From positions 1 through 60,446 of the forward strand of contig JAPPES010000016.1 in NCBI GenBank assembly GCA_028824125.1: a stretch of DNA of 60,446 bases. The letters are read 5' to 3'. The notes beneath the pieces were generated by a model. It was given only the letters and a program-made list of their open reading frames with translations. It was not told the DNA's origin and ran no database searches. Source of the DNA: Candidatus Poribacteria bacterium. GTDB lineage: Bacteria; Poribacteria; WGA-4E; WGA-3G. The position numbers and the translations under genes are program-made. Below are positions 43,081 to 51,337 of this stretch, piece by piece (positions within the stretch are counted from its first letter, which is position 1; every line of letters starts with the position of its first letter).

Positions 43081-43995
43081 TTACTGATCTTTGGCAGGAC
43101 TTAATTGCGGTTTTAGAGAAAGACTCTGCTCTAAAAGTGCCCGGGCATAAGGGATATTGTGTAAACCGTAACCGCTGTCTCCTTTCACCATGTCATAGTT
43201 TAGTTTCGCATCTTTATAGGTTTGTGAGGTTTTATCTTCTGCGTTGTCCAACATTGTTTTGACTTCCTTCATCTTTGCCTCAATTTCAGCGCGATAGAGA
43301 GGGAGTTTTGTCGCCATATCGTTGTCAGCACTATCATGACATCCGGCGCTGCCACAAGTTGAGAAGTCCGCTTTAAAGGTATGCCCGCCATGTTTTGTAA
43401 TAGTTTCTTGGTCGTCTTTTTTTGCCATGTGGCAATGGACACACCGTTTTTTCATGGCACGCACATGGGGTGACGGCATCCGTTTAACGCCTGCACCTTC
43501 ACGCCCTAAAAACATCTCTGTTTGCGATTGGTGCACAATACCAGCACCAGCACACCCGCAGTCCATCTTGTGGCAGGTGACACATAATTTTTTGGCTGGT
43601 ACTACCAATAGATGTTCCTCTTTACTGGCATGGGAATGGCATGAAGAACAAGCAACAGCATTGACTGCTGTATTTTCGTTATACGGGTGTCCTGGAATGC
43701 CTCTCTCGGCAAATAGGGTATACCCAGAAGAGTGACAACTCAGACAAGACGTTTTTACCTCATACGGTCCTTCAAGCAGATTGACAAGTGCATGCGAATG
43801 CCCCGCATGCGTCCATTCTTTGTAAGCATCTTCATCTCCATGACACTTGTTACATCCTTCAGCAAAAGGTGTTTTTGTATCTTCCGAAGTGCTTCCCTGT
43901 GTATCCGTAGTATCCGCTTGTAGTGTAGCAATTTTAAAAACAACGAGCGATCCCATCAACATGGATAAAATTAAAAATAAAAATGCTTGTTTCAT
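43081..43995 (-). CDS. Periplasmic multihaem cytochrome c
   Basis: This 304-residue protein has a signal peptide or N-terminal anchor (MKQAFLFLILSMLMGSLVVF). Five standard haem motifs are present: CNKCH, CLSCH, CSSCH, CVTCH and CVHCH. A sixth site, CGSAGCH, has four residues between the cysteines. A CGCAGAG stretch adds further cysteines. The arrangement resembles NapC/NrfA-related or cytochrome c554-type electron carriers, without the catalytic CxxCK of nitrite reductase. A helical C-terminal region (EIEAKMKEVKTMLDNAEDKT) follows. The start at 43995 is chosen because the signal sequence begins there. Confidence 0.85.
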   Translation of the reverse strand: MKQAFLFLILSMLMGSLVVFKIATLQADTTDTQGSTSEDTKTPFAEGCNKCHGDEDAYKEWTHAGHSHALVNLLEGPYEVKTSCLSCHSSGYTLFAERGIPGHPYNENTAVNAVACSSCHSHASKEEHLLVVPAKKLCVTCHKMDCGCAGAGIVHQSQTEMFLGREGAGVKRMPSPHVRAMKKRCVHCHMAKKDDQETITKHGGHTFKADFSTCGSAGCHDSADNDMATKLPLYRAEIEAKMKEVKTMLDNAEDKTSQTYKDAKLNYDMVKGDSGYGLHNIPYARALLEQSLSLKPQLSPAKDQ

Positions 43996-44119
43996 AGACT
44001 CTAATTGTCCTTTTAAATTACCAATTATCCATATAGGATATACCATTTTCCAAAATTTGTCAATGAAAAGTTGTGGGAAATATTCCTTAAATCTTACTAT
44101 AATATGCCAAAGTTTAGGC

Positions 44120-44277
44120 AATTTATGTGTATATCAAGTCTAAAAGGAAAGACCGATGAAATTAAATCAGTTTTTAGATTTACTTTTCTCGTCTTTCTAT
44201 TTGCGTTACCTTCTTTTATTGGTTGTGACGAAGGCTGTGAAATGCATTTCCCGGATATCGAACTACCTGACAGCACT
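44120..44277 (+). pseudogene. Possible truncated lipoprotein gene
   Basis: From an ATG near 44126 a frame reads through a short basic start, a hydrophobic FRFTFLVFLFALPSFIGC stretch and CDEGCEMHFPDIELPD, which looks like a lipoprotein signal peptide with the lipidation cysteine in FIGC. It then runs straight into a reversed WD40 fragment. The rest of the gene is lost, so either recombination with the WD40 array truncated it or the frame is fortuitous. Confidence 0.3.
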
Positions 44278-44360
44278 TCGTCTGTGGTTGGACACAGCAA
44301 GATATTGCCTATCCTCCGAAAAGTGGAGTGTACTAACACCGATGGGACCACCCAGATTAA
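44277..44360 (-). pseudogene. Relic of an eighth WD40 paralogue
   Basis: Read on the minus strand, the segment encodes HFSEDRQYLAVSNHRRSAV, matching HFSQDGQYLAMSSHRESAI of the gene at 51338-53395. The DNA matches 52989-53040 closely, including TAGCAAGATA-like and CGAAAAGTGGAG blocks. It is followed on its upstream side by the same junction module found between intact WD40 genes, so the first roughly 150 codons and everything after this block are missing. Confidence 0.7.
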
Positions 44361-44363
44361 CTA

Positions 44364-44469
44364 CTCCTTTTATTGTGAATGTACGCGCGAGGTCCGGTAA
44401 CCTCGCGCGTCGAGATGTTGTGCAATGCAAGCAGCATCGCTATGTAATAGATGAATTGACGAGAAATGT
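44364..44469. repeat. WD40 junction module copy 1 with hairpin
   Basis: A roughly 100-bp module separates WD40 genes. It carries a perfect 9-bp hairpin, GCGCGAGGT and ACCTCGCGC around CCGGTA (44385-44408), then a GAGATGTTGTGCAATGCAAG block and ATAGATGAATTGAC. Matching copies are at 51232-51330, 53404-53509 and 55582-55687. Confidence 0.8.
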
Positions 44470-46665
44470 TTATGTGTTGATAAAAGGTTTCATATCCCAA
44501 AGGAGAATAGTGCCATCATAACTGCTACTTGCCAGAAGTTCCCCATCCGGTGAAAAATTGATCGATAGTATATCAGTAGGGTGTGCCCAGAAGGTATGAA
44601 TGTTTTCACCAGTGGTAATATCCCACAAACGGATGGAGGTCTTTTCCCGGTTCTTTTCCCATTGCGGGTCCCATCGAGAACCCGAGGCAAGGTAGTTACC
44701 ACACGGTGAAAAAGCAAGCGCGTAGGGTGATTGACAGCCTGTAGGTTGAATTAATGCCATTCGTACTTTGAAGGTAGTTGCGTCCCAAAGTCTAATTTCT
44801 CCCCACATTCCACCAGCGATAATGTCATGACAAGTAGAAGTCTGGAGTGCTCTAATGCGACGGGGACCTTCCCTCTGGCGCTCTTGGGCACGTTGAAGGT
44901 CTTGTAGCATGCCTTTATATATGGAAGTATCTATACATGGTTCAATATCAAGCAATCCAATTTGTTCGTTGCTTTTGAAATTCCATACTATAGCTGCTCC
45001 TCTCGGAGGACGAGTGAAAAACTGCTTACCATTCAAATCAAAATGCAACTTCCAGCCCGGATATGTTTGTGGTGTTAGTGGCGCGTGATAGAGTTTTTCC
45101 CATTGCTGCACATCCCACACAGCGATACTATCTCCATAGATGATAACGAAGTATGTCCCTGTAGGCGGGAACCCTATCTTGGACACATGTGAAGATGGTC
45201 TTCTGGGAAGTTCAGTGACTTGTGTGCCGGATGCAACATCCCAAACTTTAATAGGGGTAAGGTTGTTTGCACTCACAAGATATTCCCCAGTCGGTGAGAA
45301 CACCATTTTTCTGACCCTCAATTTCTTTCCGGTGAATTCTGCAACTTGGGTGTCAGATGGAAGATGCCAAACACTAATGGTATCTTCCTTTTCTTCGTTG
45401 GTTGCCAATAGTTCCCCACCGGGTGAGGTAACGATGGCACCGGATATATTGGGGTTACTGTTTTCGAAGTGGAATGTGCGTTTAACCTGTCGGTTCGTAA
45501 CATTCCATACACAGACAGCAGAGCGGGTTTTGTGGGTACTTACCAATGTCCTACTATCGTTAGAAAAACTCACTGGACTAACGTTCTGATGATGTACAGG
45601 AAGAGATACAAGTGTTGACGGTGTCCCTTCTGTCCAGACGTGGAGTTCTCCGCGTCCATTAGCGACAGCGAACCGTGTGCTATCTGCTGAAAAACAGGCA
45701 CTTCGCTGAAACGGATTCCAAGTTTTAAATGTATCTATTGTCTCCTGTTGAGCTGCATCCCATAACACGATTTCAATGCCACCGATACCAGCAACCCGTA
45801 AATTGCCATCCATCGTATAGAAAGGTAGGCCAAACTTTATGTAACTATTTCCGCCATAAGGTGTCGGTGCAATTTCCAAGGCACCATTATGTATATTCCA
45901 CACATGCACCTTGTTTCCAATATTACAGGCGGCAAGATACTGTCCACAAGGAGAAAAAACGAGTCTGTGGCATCCTCCTATGGATTGTTCGGTGTAGTCG
46001 TCGTGAAGTTCTGCAATCTGTTCGCCTGTCTCCATACAGATGACGGATGTCATGTTTGCATCAGACGTGTATGCAAAGAGACTGCCATCTGATGAAATTG
46101 CTATGGGAGTAACGTGGTCTCTTTCCCGCCCAGACTTTATTGTGTAGCTTTTGATAGGCGTGTCGGTGTCTGTACGCCAATCGTAAACGGCACACTGTCT
46201 ATCATAGAATCTTGGAGTCTGGTCGGGATATGTGTCAAAATAGTACATGGCTAAGTGTTGTCCATCAGGCAAAAAAGTGAGATTGGTAGCCGCCACTCTC
46301 AGAGCTCCCGAATCCTCGGACGCATCTATTTCTGCGACACATTGTAGGTTTTGTGTGTCCCATATCTTCACAACACCGTCCCAATCACTCGTGGCAACCC
46401 ATTTTGCATTGTCAGAAAACGCAATGGTAGCTACCATGCCCCGTTCAGTTGCCCACAACGCTTGATTTGTCATCGTGTCAAGATTATACAACCAGCAACC
46501 GATACGTGTTGGAACAGCAAGATGTGTCCCATCAGGTGAAAACGCCATTCTACCGATCTGACCTCTACCTAAACGTGCAATAGCCCCGGCGGGGAGTTCC
46601 CAAGTCGTTACATCGCTGTTTGTCTGAGGTGATTGTGCAGTTGACTGTGCTCGTCGATTATCCAT
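44470..46665 (-). CDS. WD40 repeat protein, paralogue 1
   Basis: This 731-residue soluble protein is built almost wholly of WD40 blades. It has the family N-terminus TTWELPAGAIARLGRG and about a dozen blade ends (VKIWDT, VHVWNI, LHVWTE, VCVWNV, ISVWHL, IKVWDV, IAVWDV, IRLWDA, IRLWDI and ILLWDM), enough for two beta-propellers. The insertion DLQRAQERQREGPRRIRA at about 600-620 is a charged linker seen in shorter form in the other paralogues. The last blade ends ILLWDMKPFINT. There is no enzyme domain, membrane segment or signal peptide. It starts behind GGAGG. It is probably a scaffold or sensor. Confidence 0.9.
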   Translation of the reverse strand: MDNRRAQSTAQSPQTNSDVTTWELPAGAIARLGRGQIGRMAFSPDGTHLAVPTRIGCWLYNLDTMTNQALWATERGMVATIAFSDNAKWVATSDWDGVVKIWDTQNLQCVAEIDASEDSGALRVAATNLTFLPDGQHLAMYYFDTYPDQTPRFYDRQCAVYDWRTDTDTPIKSYTIKSGRERDHVTPIAISSDGSLFAYTSDANMTSVICMETGEQIAELHDDYTEQSIGGCHRLVFSPCGQYLAACNIGNKVHVWNIHNGALEIAPTPYGGNSYIKFGLPFYTMDGNLRVAGIGGIEIVLWDAAQQETIDTFKTWNPFQRSACFSADSTRFAVANGRGELHVWTEGTPSTLVSLPVHHQNVSPVSFSNDSRTLVSTHKTRSAVCVWNVTNRQVKRTFHFENSNPNISGAIVTSPGGELLATNEEKEDTISVWHLPSDTQVAEFTGKKLRVRKMVFSPTGEYLVSANNLTPIKVWDVASGTQVTELPRRPSSHVSKIGFPPTGTYFVIIYGDSIAVWDVQQWEKLYHAPLTPQTYPGWKLHFDLNGKQFFTRPPRGAAIVWNFKSNEQIGLLDIEPCIDTSIYKGMLQDLQRAQERQREGPRRIRALQTSTCHDIIAGGMWGEIRLWDATTFKVRMALIQPTGCQSPYALAFSPCGNYLASGSRWDPQWEKNREKTSIRLWDITTGENIHTFWAHPTDILSINFSPDGELLASSSYDGTILLWDMKPFINT

Positions 46666-46699
46666 GAAAGACCTCCAAATTTATTGTTTGTCAGATGTC

Positions 46700-48580
46700 T
46701 TAAGTGCATATAAATGGTTTCATATCCCACAATAGGACGGTGCCATCAAAACTTCCGCTTGCCAAAAGTGTACCATCTGGTGAAAAAGCAACAGATTCCA
46801 CATCACTCTTATGTCCGGAAAATTCTACAACCAGTTGCACTGTCTCAACATTCCATATCTGTATCTTTGGTTTGCGTCCTGTACCACCAACGGCAAGTAG
46901 CGAACCATCCTCCGAAAAAGCTAACGACTCGACTCCTACTGTCTCAAGTTTTACATTTTTCTGCCATGTCTTAGTATCCCACAGATGGACATCTTCTCCA
47001 GAGGCAGTTGCAAGGCAAGTACTATCTGGCGAGAAAACAAGCGTCTCAACTTTGGAGATATGTGTGAGTGTTGCGATCTCAGCACCTGTTTCAATATGCC
47101 AGACCCTTGCTGTTCGATCTACATGACTATCGGCAGTCGTATAACCATAAACGACTCCATCTTCTTCTTGTTTTTTCCATTCACGACCACCTGTGCTTAC
47201 TAAGTGTGTGCCATCAGGGGAGAATGCAAGGTTAATTATTGGTCCTGTATGACCGGAAAGTGTGTTAACCAACTTTTGTGTTGCTCTATTCCATAAACGG
47301 ACCTTATTATCATCTCCTCCTATAGCCACAATTTCGGCATCAGGTGAAACAGCGGTAGAAAATATGTCTACATGAAGTTCTTCATATAGAAAGTCAATTT
47401 GTTGTTCCTGATCTTTCCAAAAGGTCACACAATTCCAAGAGGTCCCACCTTTGGTTGATCGACTTACTCCAAAGCAATATCCATCGTGTGAATATGATAG
47501 TGCTTGTGCCTGTCCCATATCTTGGTCAATTGTCTTGATGTTTATGCCAGATGCTAAATCCCATATCTTAAGGGAAGACAGTTCTTCTATGGCAGCTAAG
47601 TGCTTTCCGTTTGGTGAAAAGCTAACGAGCCAACCGTACAATCCTCGTGGGTGGCTTGCAGGCGGTTTCTTTTTATGTTTTGCCCAATTCCCTTCTTGAA
47701 TTGGTGCCGTTGTGCAATCGGCAATATGACGGACATCAGTGTCTCCACCTGAAAAACGAGTTGCCATGTATTTATTGTCAGTTGAAAAAGTAATTGATGT
47801 CGCAGATTCCTCATGGGTAAAATCCCAGACAGCCATCCCGCTTTCAATATCCCACAATGTTGTAACACCCTTACTATCGCTTGCGATGCGATCACCTGTG
47901 GCAAAATATCGTCCATTCGGAGAAAAGGCAATGCAGTTAATTCCGAGACTGTTAAAGGTTTCAACCATCCCGGAGTCAAATGATATATCTACTTCCTTTT
48001 TCTGATGGGTGAAACACCTTCGAACTTCTCCTTTTTCAACATCACATAGATTTGCTGTGCTATCCCAACTACCGGTTGCTAAAAGTAAACCATCCGGAGA
48101 GAAAGCAACTGAAGATACAAGGTCTTTGTGAGAAATAGACCAACGTTCTTTACCAGTGTTAATATCCCACAATGTTGCCTTATGATCCCGAGTGCCAGTT
48201 GCCAAAGATTTTCCATCTGGAGAAAAAGCGACAGAAGTGACATAATCTTTATTCGTGAAGGTAGCAAGCTTTGCTCCAGTAGAAACATCCCATAGTGATG
48301 CAATGCCATCCCAATCACCTATTGCAATCTGAGTGTTATCGGGAGAAAAAGTAACCTCTGACAGTAGACCTGTGCCTTCTACAGCAATTAGTCTTATGAA
48401 ATCTTCAGTATGAGCATTATAAAGCCACACACCGATACGGGTTGCTACTGCAATAGTATTCCCATCGGGAGAGATGGCAGTAGCTTGTACACTACCTCTA
48501 CCAAATCGAGCGATCGCATCGGATGGTAGAGAGATAAGGTTTTCTTCAGGATAGTTGTGTAATGAAACAATTGTAGACAT
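46700..48580 (-). CDS. WD40 repeat protein, paralogue 2 (divergent)
   Basis: This 626-residue member is the most regular and most divergent. Its leader is LISLPSDAIARFGRG instead of TTWELP. Blades end in canonical form (ASLWDV, ATLWDI, TTLWDI, LKIWDL, VRLWNR, ARVWHI, VHLWDT, IQIWNV and VLLWDM) and GH...FSPDG blade starts are well kept. It lacks the FSPCG phrase and the charged linker of the others. The terminal VLLWDMKPFICT is shared. It starts behind GGAGG. It may be the ancestral type. Confidence 0.9.
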   Translation of the reverse strand: MSTIVSLHNYPEENLISLPSDAIARFGRGSVQATAISPDGNTIAVATRIGVWLYNAHTEDFIRLIAVEGTGLLSEVTFSPDNTQIAIGDWDGIASLWDVSTGAKLATFTNKDYVTSVAFSPDGKSLATGTRDHKATLWDINTGKERWSISHKDLVSSVAFSPDGLLLATGSWDSTANLCDVEKGEVRRCFTHQKKEVDISFDSGMVETFNSLGINCIAFSPNGRYFATGDRIASDSKGVTTLWDIESGMAVWDFTHEESATSITFSTDNKYMATRFSGGDTDVRHIADCTTAPIQEGNWAKHKKKPPASHPRGLYGWLVSFSPNGKHLAAIEELSSLKIWDLASGINIKTIDQDMGQAQALSYSHDGYCFGVSRSTKGGTSWNCVTFWKDQEQQIDFLYEELHVDIFSTAVSPDAEIVAIGGDDNKVRLWNRATQKLVNTLSGHTGPIINLAFSPDGTHLVSTGGREWKKQEEDGVVYGYTTADSHVDRTARVWHIETGAEIATLTHISKVETLVFSPDSTCLATASGEDVHLWDTKTWQKNVKLETVGVESLAFSEDGSLLAVGGTGRKPKIQIWNVETVQLVVEFSGHKSDVESVAFSPDGTLLASGSFDGTVLLWDMKPFICT

Positions 48581-48658
48581 ATCAAATCCTCCGTCTAATT
48601 GAAAGTGTCTATAAATATAGTGAAATCTAAAATTTTTTGAATAATCTATATACTTACC

Positions 48659-49159
48659 ATAGTTTGGACAGTTCTTGAGTTTTCATCGTAATTGCAGTTA
48701 TACACATTTCGCCCCGCTGTGGCTTGAAAGTAGTGGCGGTATAGGTTTCTATGGACATTCCGCCCCGTTGGGTCTCACTACTATGTATATCTTATGGTTT
48801 ATCCCGCTTGTATAATAACCCAAGTTGCTACCTATAAGATTTTAGACCTGTAAACACCGTTTTTTATAGAGAATGATCCATTTTTCGCAAGATTTCGTAG
48901 CGCAAACTGTTAGTTTGCGTCCGCACAGGCACAATCTAACAGTTTGTGCTACAAGATGGCAACTTAGGTTATAATAACTAATAAAAATACATTTTATCCT
49001 ATCAAACATTAGTCCCAGAGGGACGACAAGTGTATAGAACAACGTTTTGATTCAGACTAATACCAGCGTGTGACAGGTGTATAAGATGCAATCAAGTTTA
49101 GGCTTTTGATGTTGCATTTAAAAAATATGATAACAATAATTCTAAACTGTCCAAACTAT
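48659..49159. mobile_element. 501-bp non-autonomous element with perfect 15-bp inverted repeats
   Basis: ATAGTTTGGACAGTT at 48659-48673 is exactly inverted at 49145-49159. The interior has no transposase frame. No clear target duplication is visible. It is best read as a MITE or a deletion derivative of an insertion sequence whose transposase is elsewhere. Confidence 0.6.
48811..48978. repeat. MITE family A copy 2 (empty site)
   Basis: It begins TATAATAACCCAAGTTGCTA and ends with the complement of TTATTATAACCTAAGTTGCC. It is co-linear with 30046-30284 except for the 73-bp family B element present there, so it shows the unoccupied site GCAAACTGT-TAGTTTGCG. Internal hairpins CGCAAACTGTTAGTTTGCG and CACAATCTAACAGTTTGTG are intact. 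Confidence 0.75.
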
Positions 49160-49182
49160 AGTTATTATTAGAATTATCATTA

Positions 49183-51222
49183 TTAGCGAATAAAAGGCTT
49201 CATATCCCATAATATGACGGTACCATCATAACTCCCACTTGCCAAATATTTGCCATCTGGTGAATAGGCTAAATCTTGGACATCCGAAGAATGTCCCCAG
49301 AAAGTATGGATGTTTTCACCAGTAGACATTTCCCACAAATGGATAGGTGCTTTATCCAACCCCCATTTCCACCAAGCACCAGAAACGAGATATTTTCCAC
49401 ACGGAGAAAATGTTAGTGCCCATGGACGAATACACCCGTGAGGTTGAAGGAATATCATGCGTGTTTCTAACGTTTCTGTGTCCCACAATCGGATTTCATT
49501 GATTAATGCATCAGCATTCCAAGTGCCGAGTCCACCAGCAATCCAGTTGCCGCAGGGTGAAAAAACGATAGACTGCATGTGTTGACCATCCTTCCATTGA
49601 AGATTCCCGCCATTGATGACTCGTTCAATTTCGTCTGGTTCACCTCTGTATAGAGAGACATCCTCTAAGGTTTCGGGTAAAGGAAGTGGTGAGATTTGTT
49701 CTCCTGTTTCAACATTCCACAGCAAAGCGGTTCCGTCCCTGGATGAGGTAACGAACCTATTTCCATTAGGATGAAATGCTATTGCTTCAACTGAACTTGT
49801 ATGTCCTATAAGTGTATGCTGCTTTTCCCAACGTGCGACATCCCAAACGTATAGTTCGTCTTTCAATCCTCCACTGACAAGGTATTCACCGGTAGGAGAA
49901 TACGCCAGTGAAAAGATCCAGTTTTCATGCTCGGTGAGTTCTGCAACTAATTCTTCAGTTTCAATATGCCAGATTTGTATGTCATTGTCTTCCGTATCAA
50001 TAGCCAAAAGTTGATCATCTGGAGACAATGCCATGCTTTTTCGTAATGAGCTGCGCTTAGCTTTCGGTGGAAGTATCCTCTGTACTTCCCTGTTTCTAAC
50101 ATTCCAAAATATTTTACCAGTACTTCCCCAATTACCTCCGATCAATGTGTTGCTATCTTGCATAAATGCCACGAAATAGGGAACACTTCCATAACCAGAA
50201 AAGAACGATCTTGTGGTAGAGGTATCTTCCTTCCAAATCTGAATACTGTGGTTCCAACAGGCAATTGCGAATTTGGATCCATCGTTTGAAAAACGGGCGT
50301 TTTCTGCTGTAGTCCCAACAGTGTTGAAAGCATCTAACTCTTTCTGCTGTGATGCATCCCACATTAATACTTTATCATTATAGATGTCGGCAACTCGTAA
50401 TGTCTCGTCAGGTGTATACGCAAGTCTTACTCGGTTTCCTTCATAAGTTTTGGGCATCATAACAAAAGATTCACTCTGAATCTCCCACACTTGAACGGTA
50501 GCACCAAGGCTTGCACTGGCAAGGTATTGCCCACAAGGTGAAAACAGGAGGGTATGTAATGGGGCAGTGTATCCTGTGAGATGCGCTATGTCTTCACCTG
50601 TGTTTATGTCTGAAACCGTTACTGTTTCCGGTGAAGTCACATAAGCAAATAGATTACTTTTGGGTGAAAAAGCGATGGGAAAATGTCTGTCATTGGAAGT
50701 CCCTTCTTTCCTATAATCACTTAATTTTGGATTTTCAAGTTTAAAATTTCTGATAGGTGCGTTGAGTTCTGTGTTCCATGCATAGACAGCACTATGCCCA
50801 AAACCGGAAGCAGCGATATATTGATCGTCCGGAGAAAACTGGACATGAAGAATGACATTGCGTCTCTCAGTCCCTCCCCAGTCTGTTCTTGCAACACACT
50901 GACCGTTTTGTGTATCCCAAACCTTAAGAATGCCGTCTTGGTCGCCAGTGGCAATCCAGCGTGAATCATGCGAGAAGGTAGCGACATTCATCATGCCGCG
51001 TTCGGTGCCCCACAATGCGCGGGGGGCAAGTGTTTCCATATCATATAACCAAAATCCGATTTTTGTTGCAACGGAAAGATAGTCTCCATCATGTGAAAAT
51101 TCTACATCAAGTCGCAAACCGTGCCCAAATCGGGCAATTGCGCCATCAGGAAGTTCCCAAGTGGTTACATCTGTGTCGTCAATAGGTCTAAGTGCTGGGT
51201 TTACAAGTTTTCTGTTTTCCAT
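49183..51222 (-). CDS. WD40 repeat protein, paralogue 3
   Basis: This 679-residue WD40 protein opens PALRPIDDTDVTTWELPDGA then IARFGHG. Blade ends include LKVWDT, VQVWEI, IQIWKE, IQIWHI, LYVWDV, IRLWDT and VILWDM. The FSPCG phrase occurs three times. The protein ends VILWDMKPFIR. It starts behind AAAAGGAGA, directly after junction module 2. The N-terminal half (residues 1-330) appears to be one propeller and the C-terminal half another, judging from blade spacing. It is soluble. Confidence 0.9.
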   Translation of the reverse strand: MENRKLVNPALRPIDDTDVTTWELPDGAIARFGHGLRLDVEFSHDGDYLSVATKIGFWLYDMETLAPRALWGTERGMMNVATFSHDSRWIATGDQDGILKVWDTQNGQCVARTDWGGTERRNVILHVQFSPDDQYIAASGFGHSAVYAWNTELNAPIRNFKLENPKLSDYRKEGTSNDRHFPIAFSPKSNLFAYVTSPETVTVSDINTGEDIAHLTGYTAPLHTLLFSPCGQYLASASLGATVQVWEIQSESFVMMPKTYEGNRVRLAYTPDETLRVADIYNDKVLMWDASQQKELDAFNTVGTTAENARFSNDGSKFAIACWNHSIQIWKEDTSTTRSFFSGYGSVPYFVAFMQDSNTLIGGNWGSTGKIFWNVRNREVQRILPPKAKRSSLRKSMALSPDDQLLAIDTEDNDIQIWHIETEELVAELTEHENWIFSLAYSPTGEYLVSGGLKDELYVWDVARWEKQHTLIGHTSSVEAIAFHPNGNRFVTSSRDGTALLWNVETGEQISPLPLPETLEDVSLYRGEPDEIERVINGGNLQWKDGQHMQSIVFSPCGNWIAGGLGTWNADALINEIRLWDTETLETRMIFLQPHGCIRPWALTFSPCGKYLVSGAWWKWGLDKAPIHLWEMSTGENIHTFWGHSSDVQDLAYSPDGKYLASGSYDGTVILWDMKPFIR

Positions 51223-51231
51223 AGAGGTGGT

Positions 51232-51330
51232 CTCCTTTTATTGCGAATGTACGCGCGAGGTCCGGTAACCTCGCGCACCAAGATGTTATGCAATGCAAGC
51301 AACATTGCTATATTATAAATGAATTGAGAT
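51232..51330. repeat. WD40 junction module copy 2
   Basis: The hairpin GCGCGAGGT/ACCTCGCGC spans 51253-51276 and is perfect. The following blocks CAAGATGTTATGCAATGCAA and AAATGAATTGA match the other modules with a few substitutions. Confidence 0.8.
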
Positions 51331-51337
51331 GGCAGAC

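Larger units (their letters stand above)
48581..49182. other. 602-bp non-coding gap in the WD40 array, formed by nested mobile elements
   Basis: The only long gap in the array contains no gene. It is bounded by the 15-bp inverted repeats of a 501-bp element (48659-49159) and holds MITE family A copy 2 (48811-48978). Two CGCCCCG-type repeats (48708-48720 and 48760-48768) and a CAGAGGGACGACAAG motif are also present. The junction modules of the other genes are absent here, so the element probably separated an earlier continuous array. Confidence 0.65.

Noticed and set aside
44156..44521. A 121-residue plus-strand protein
   Set aside because: It crosses the WD40 relic and junction module and ends inside paralogue 1 in antisense. 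Only the first part of a different frame resembles a signal peptide.
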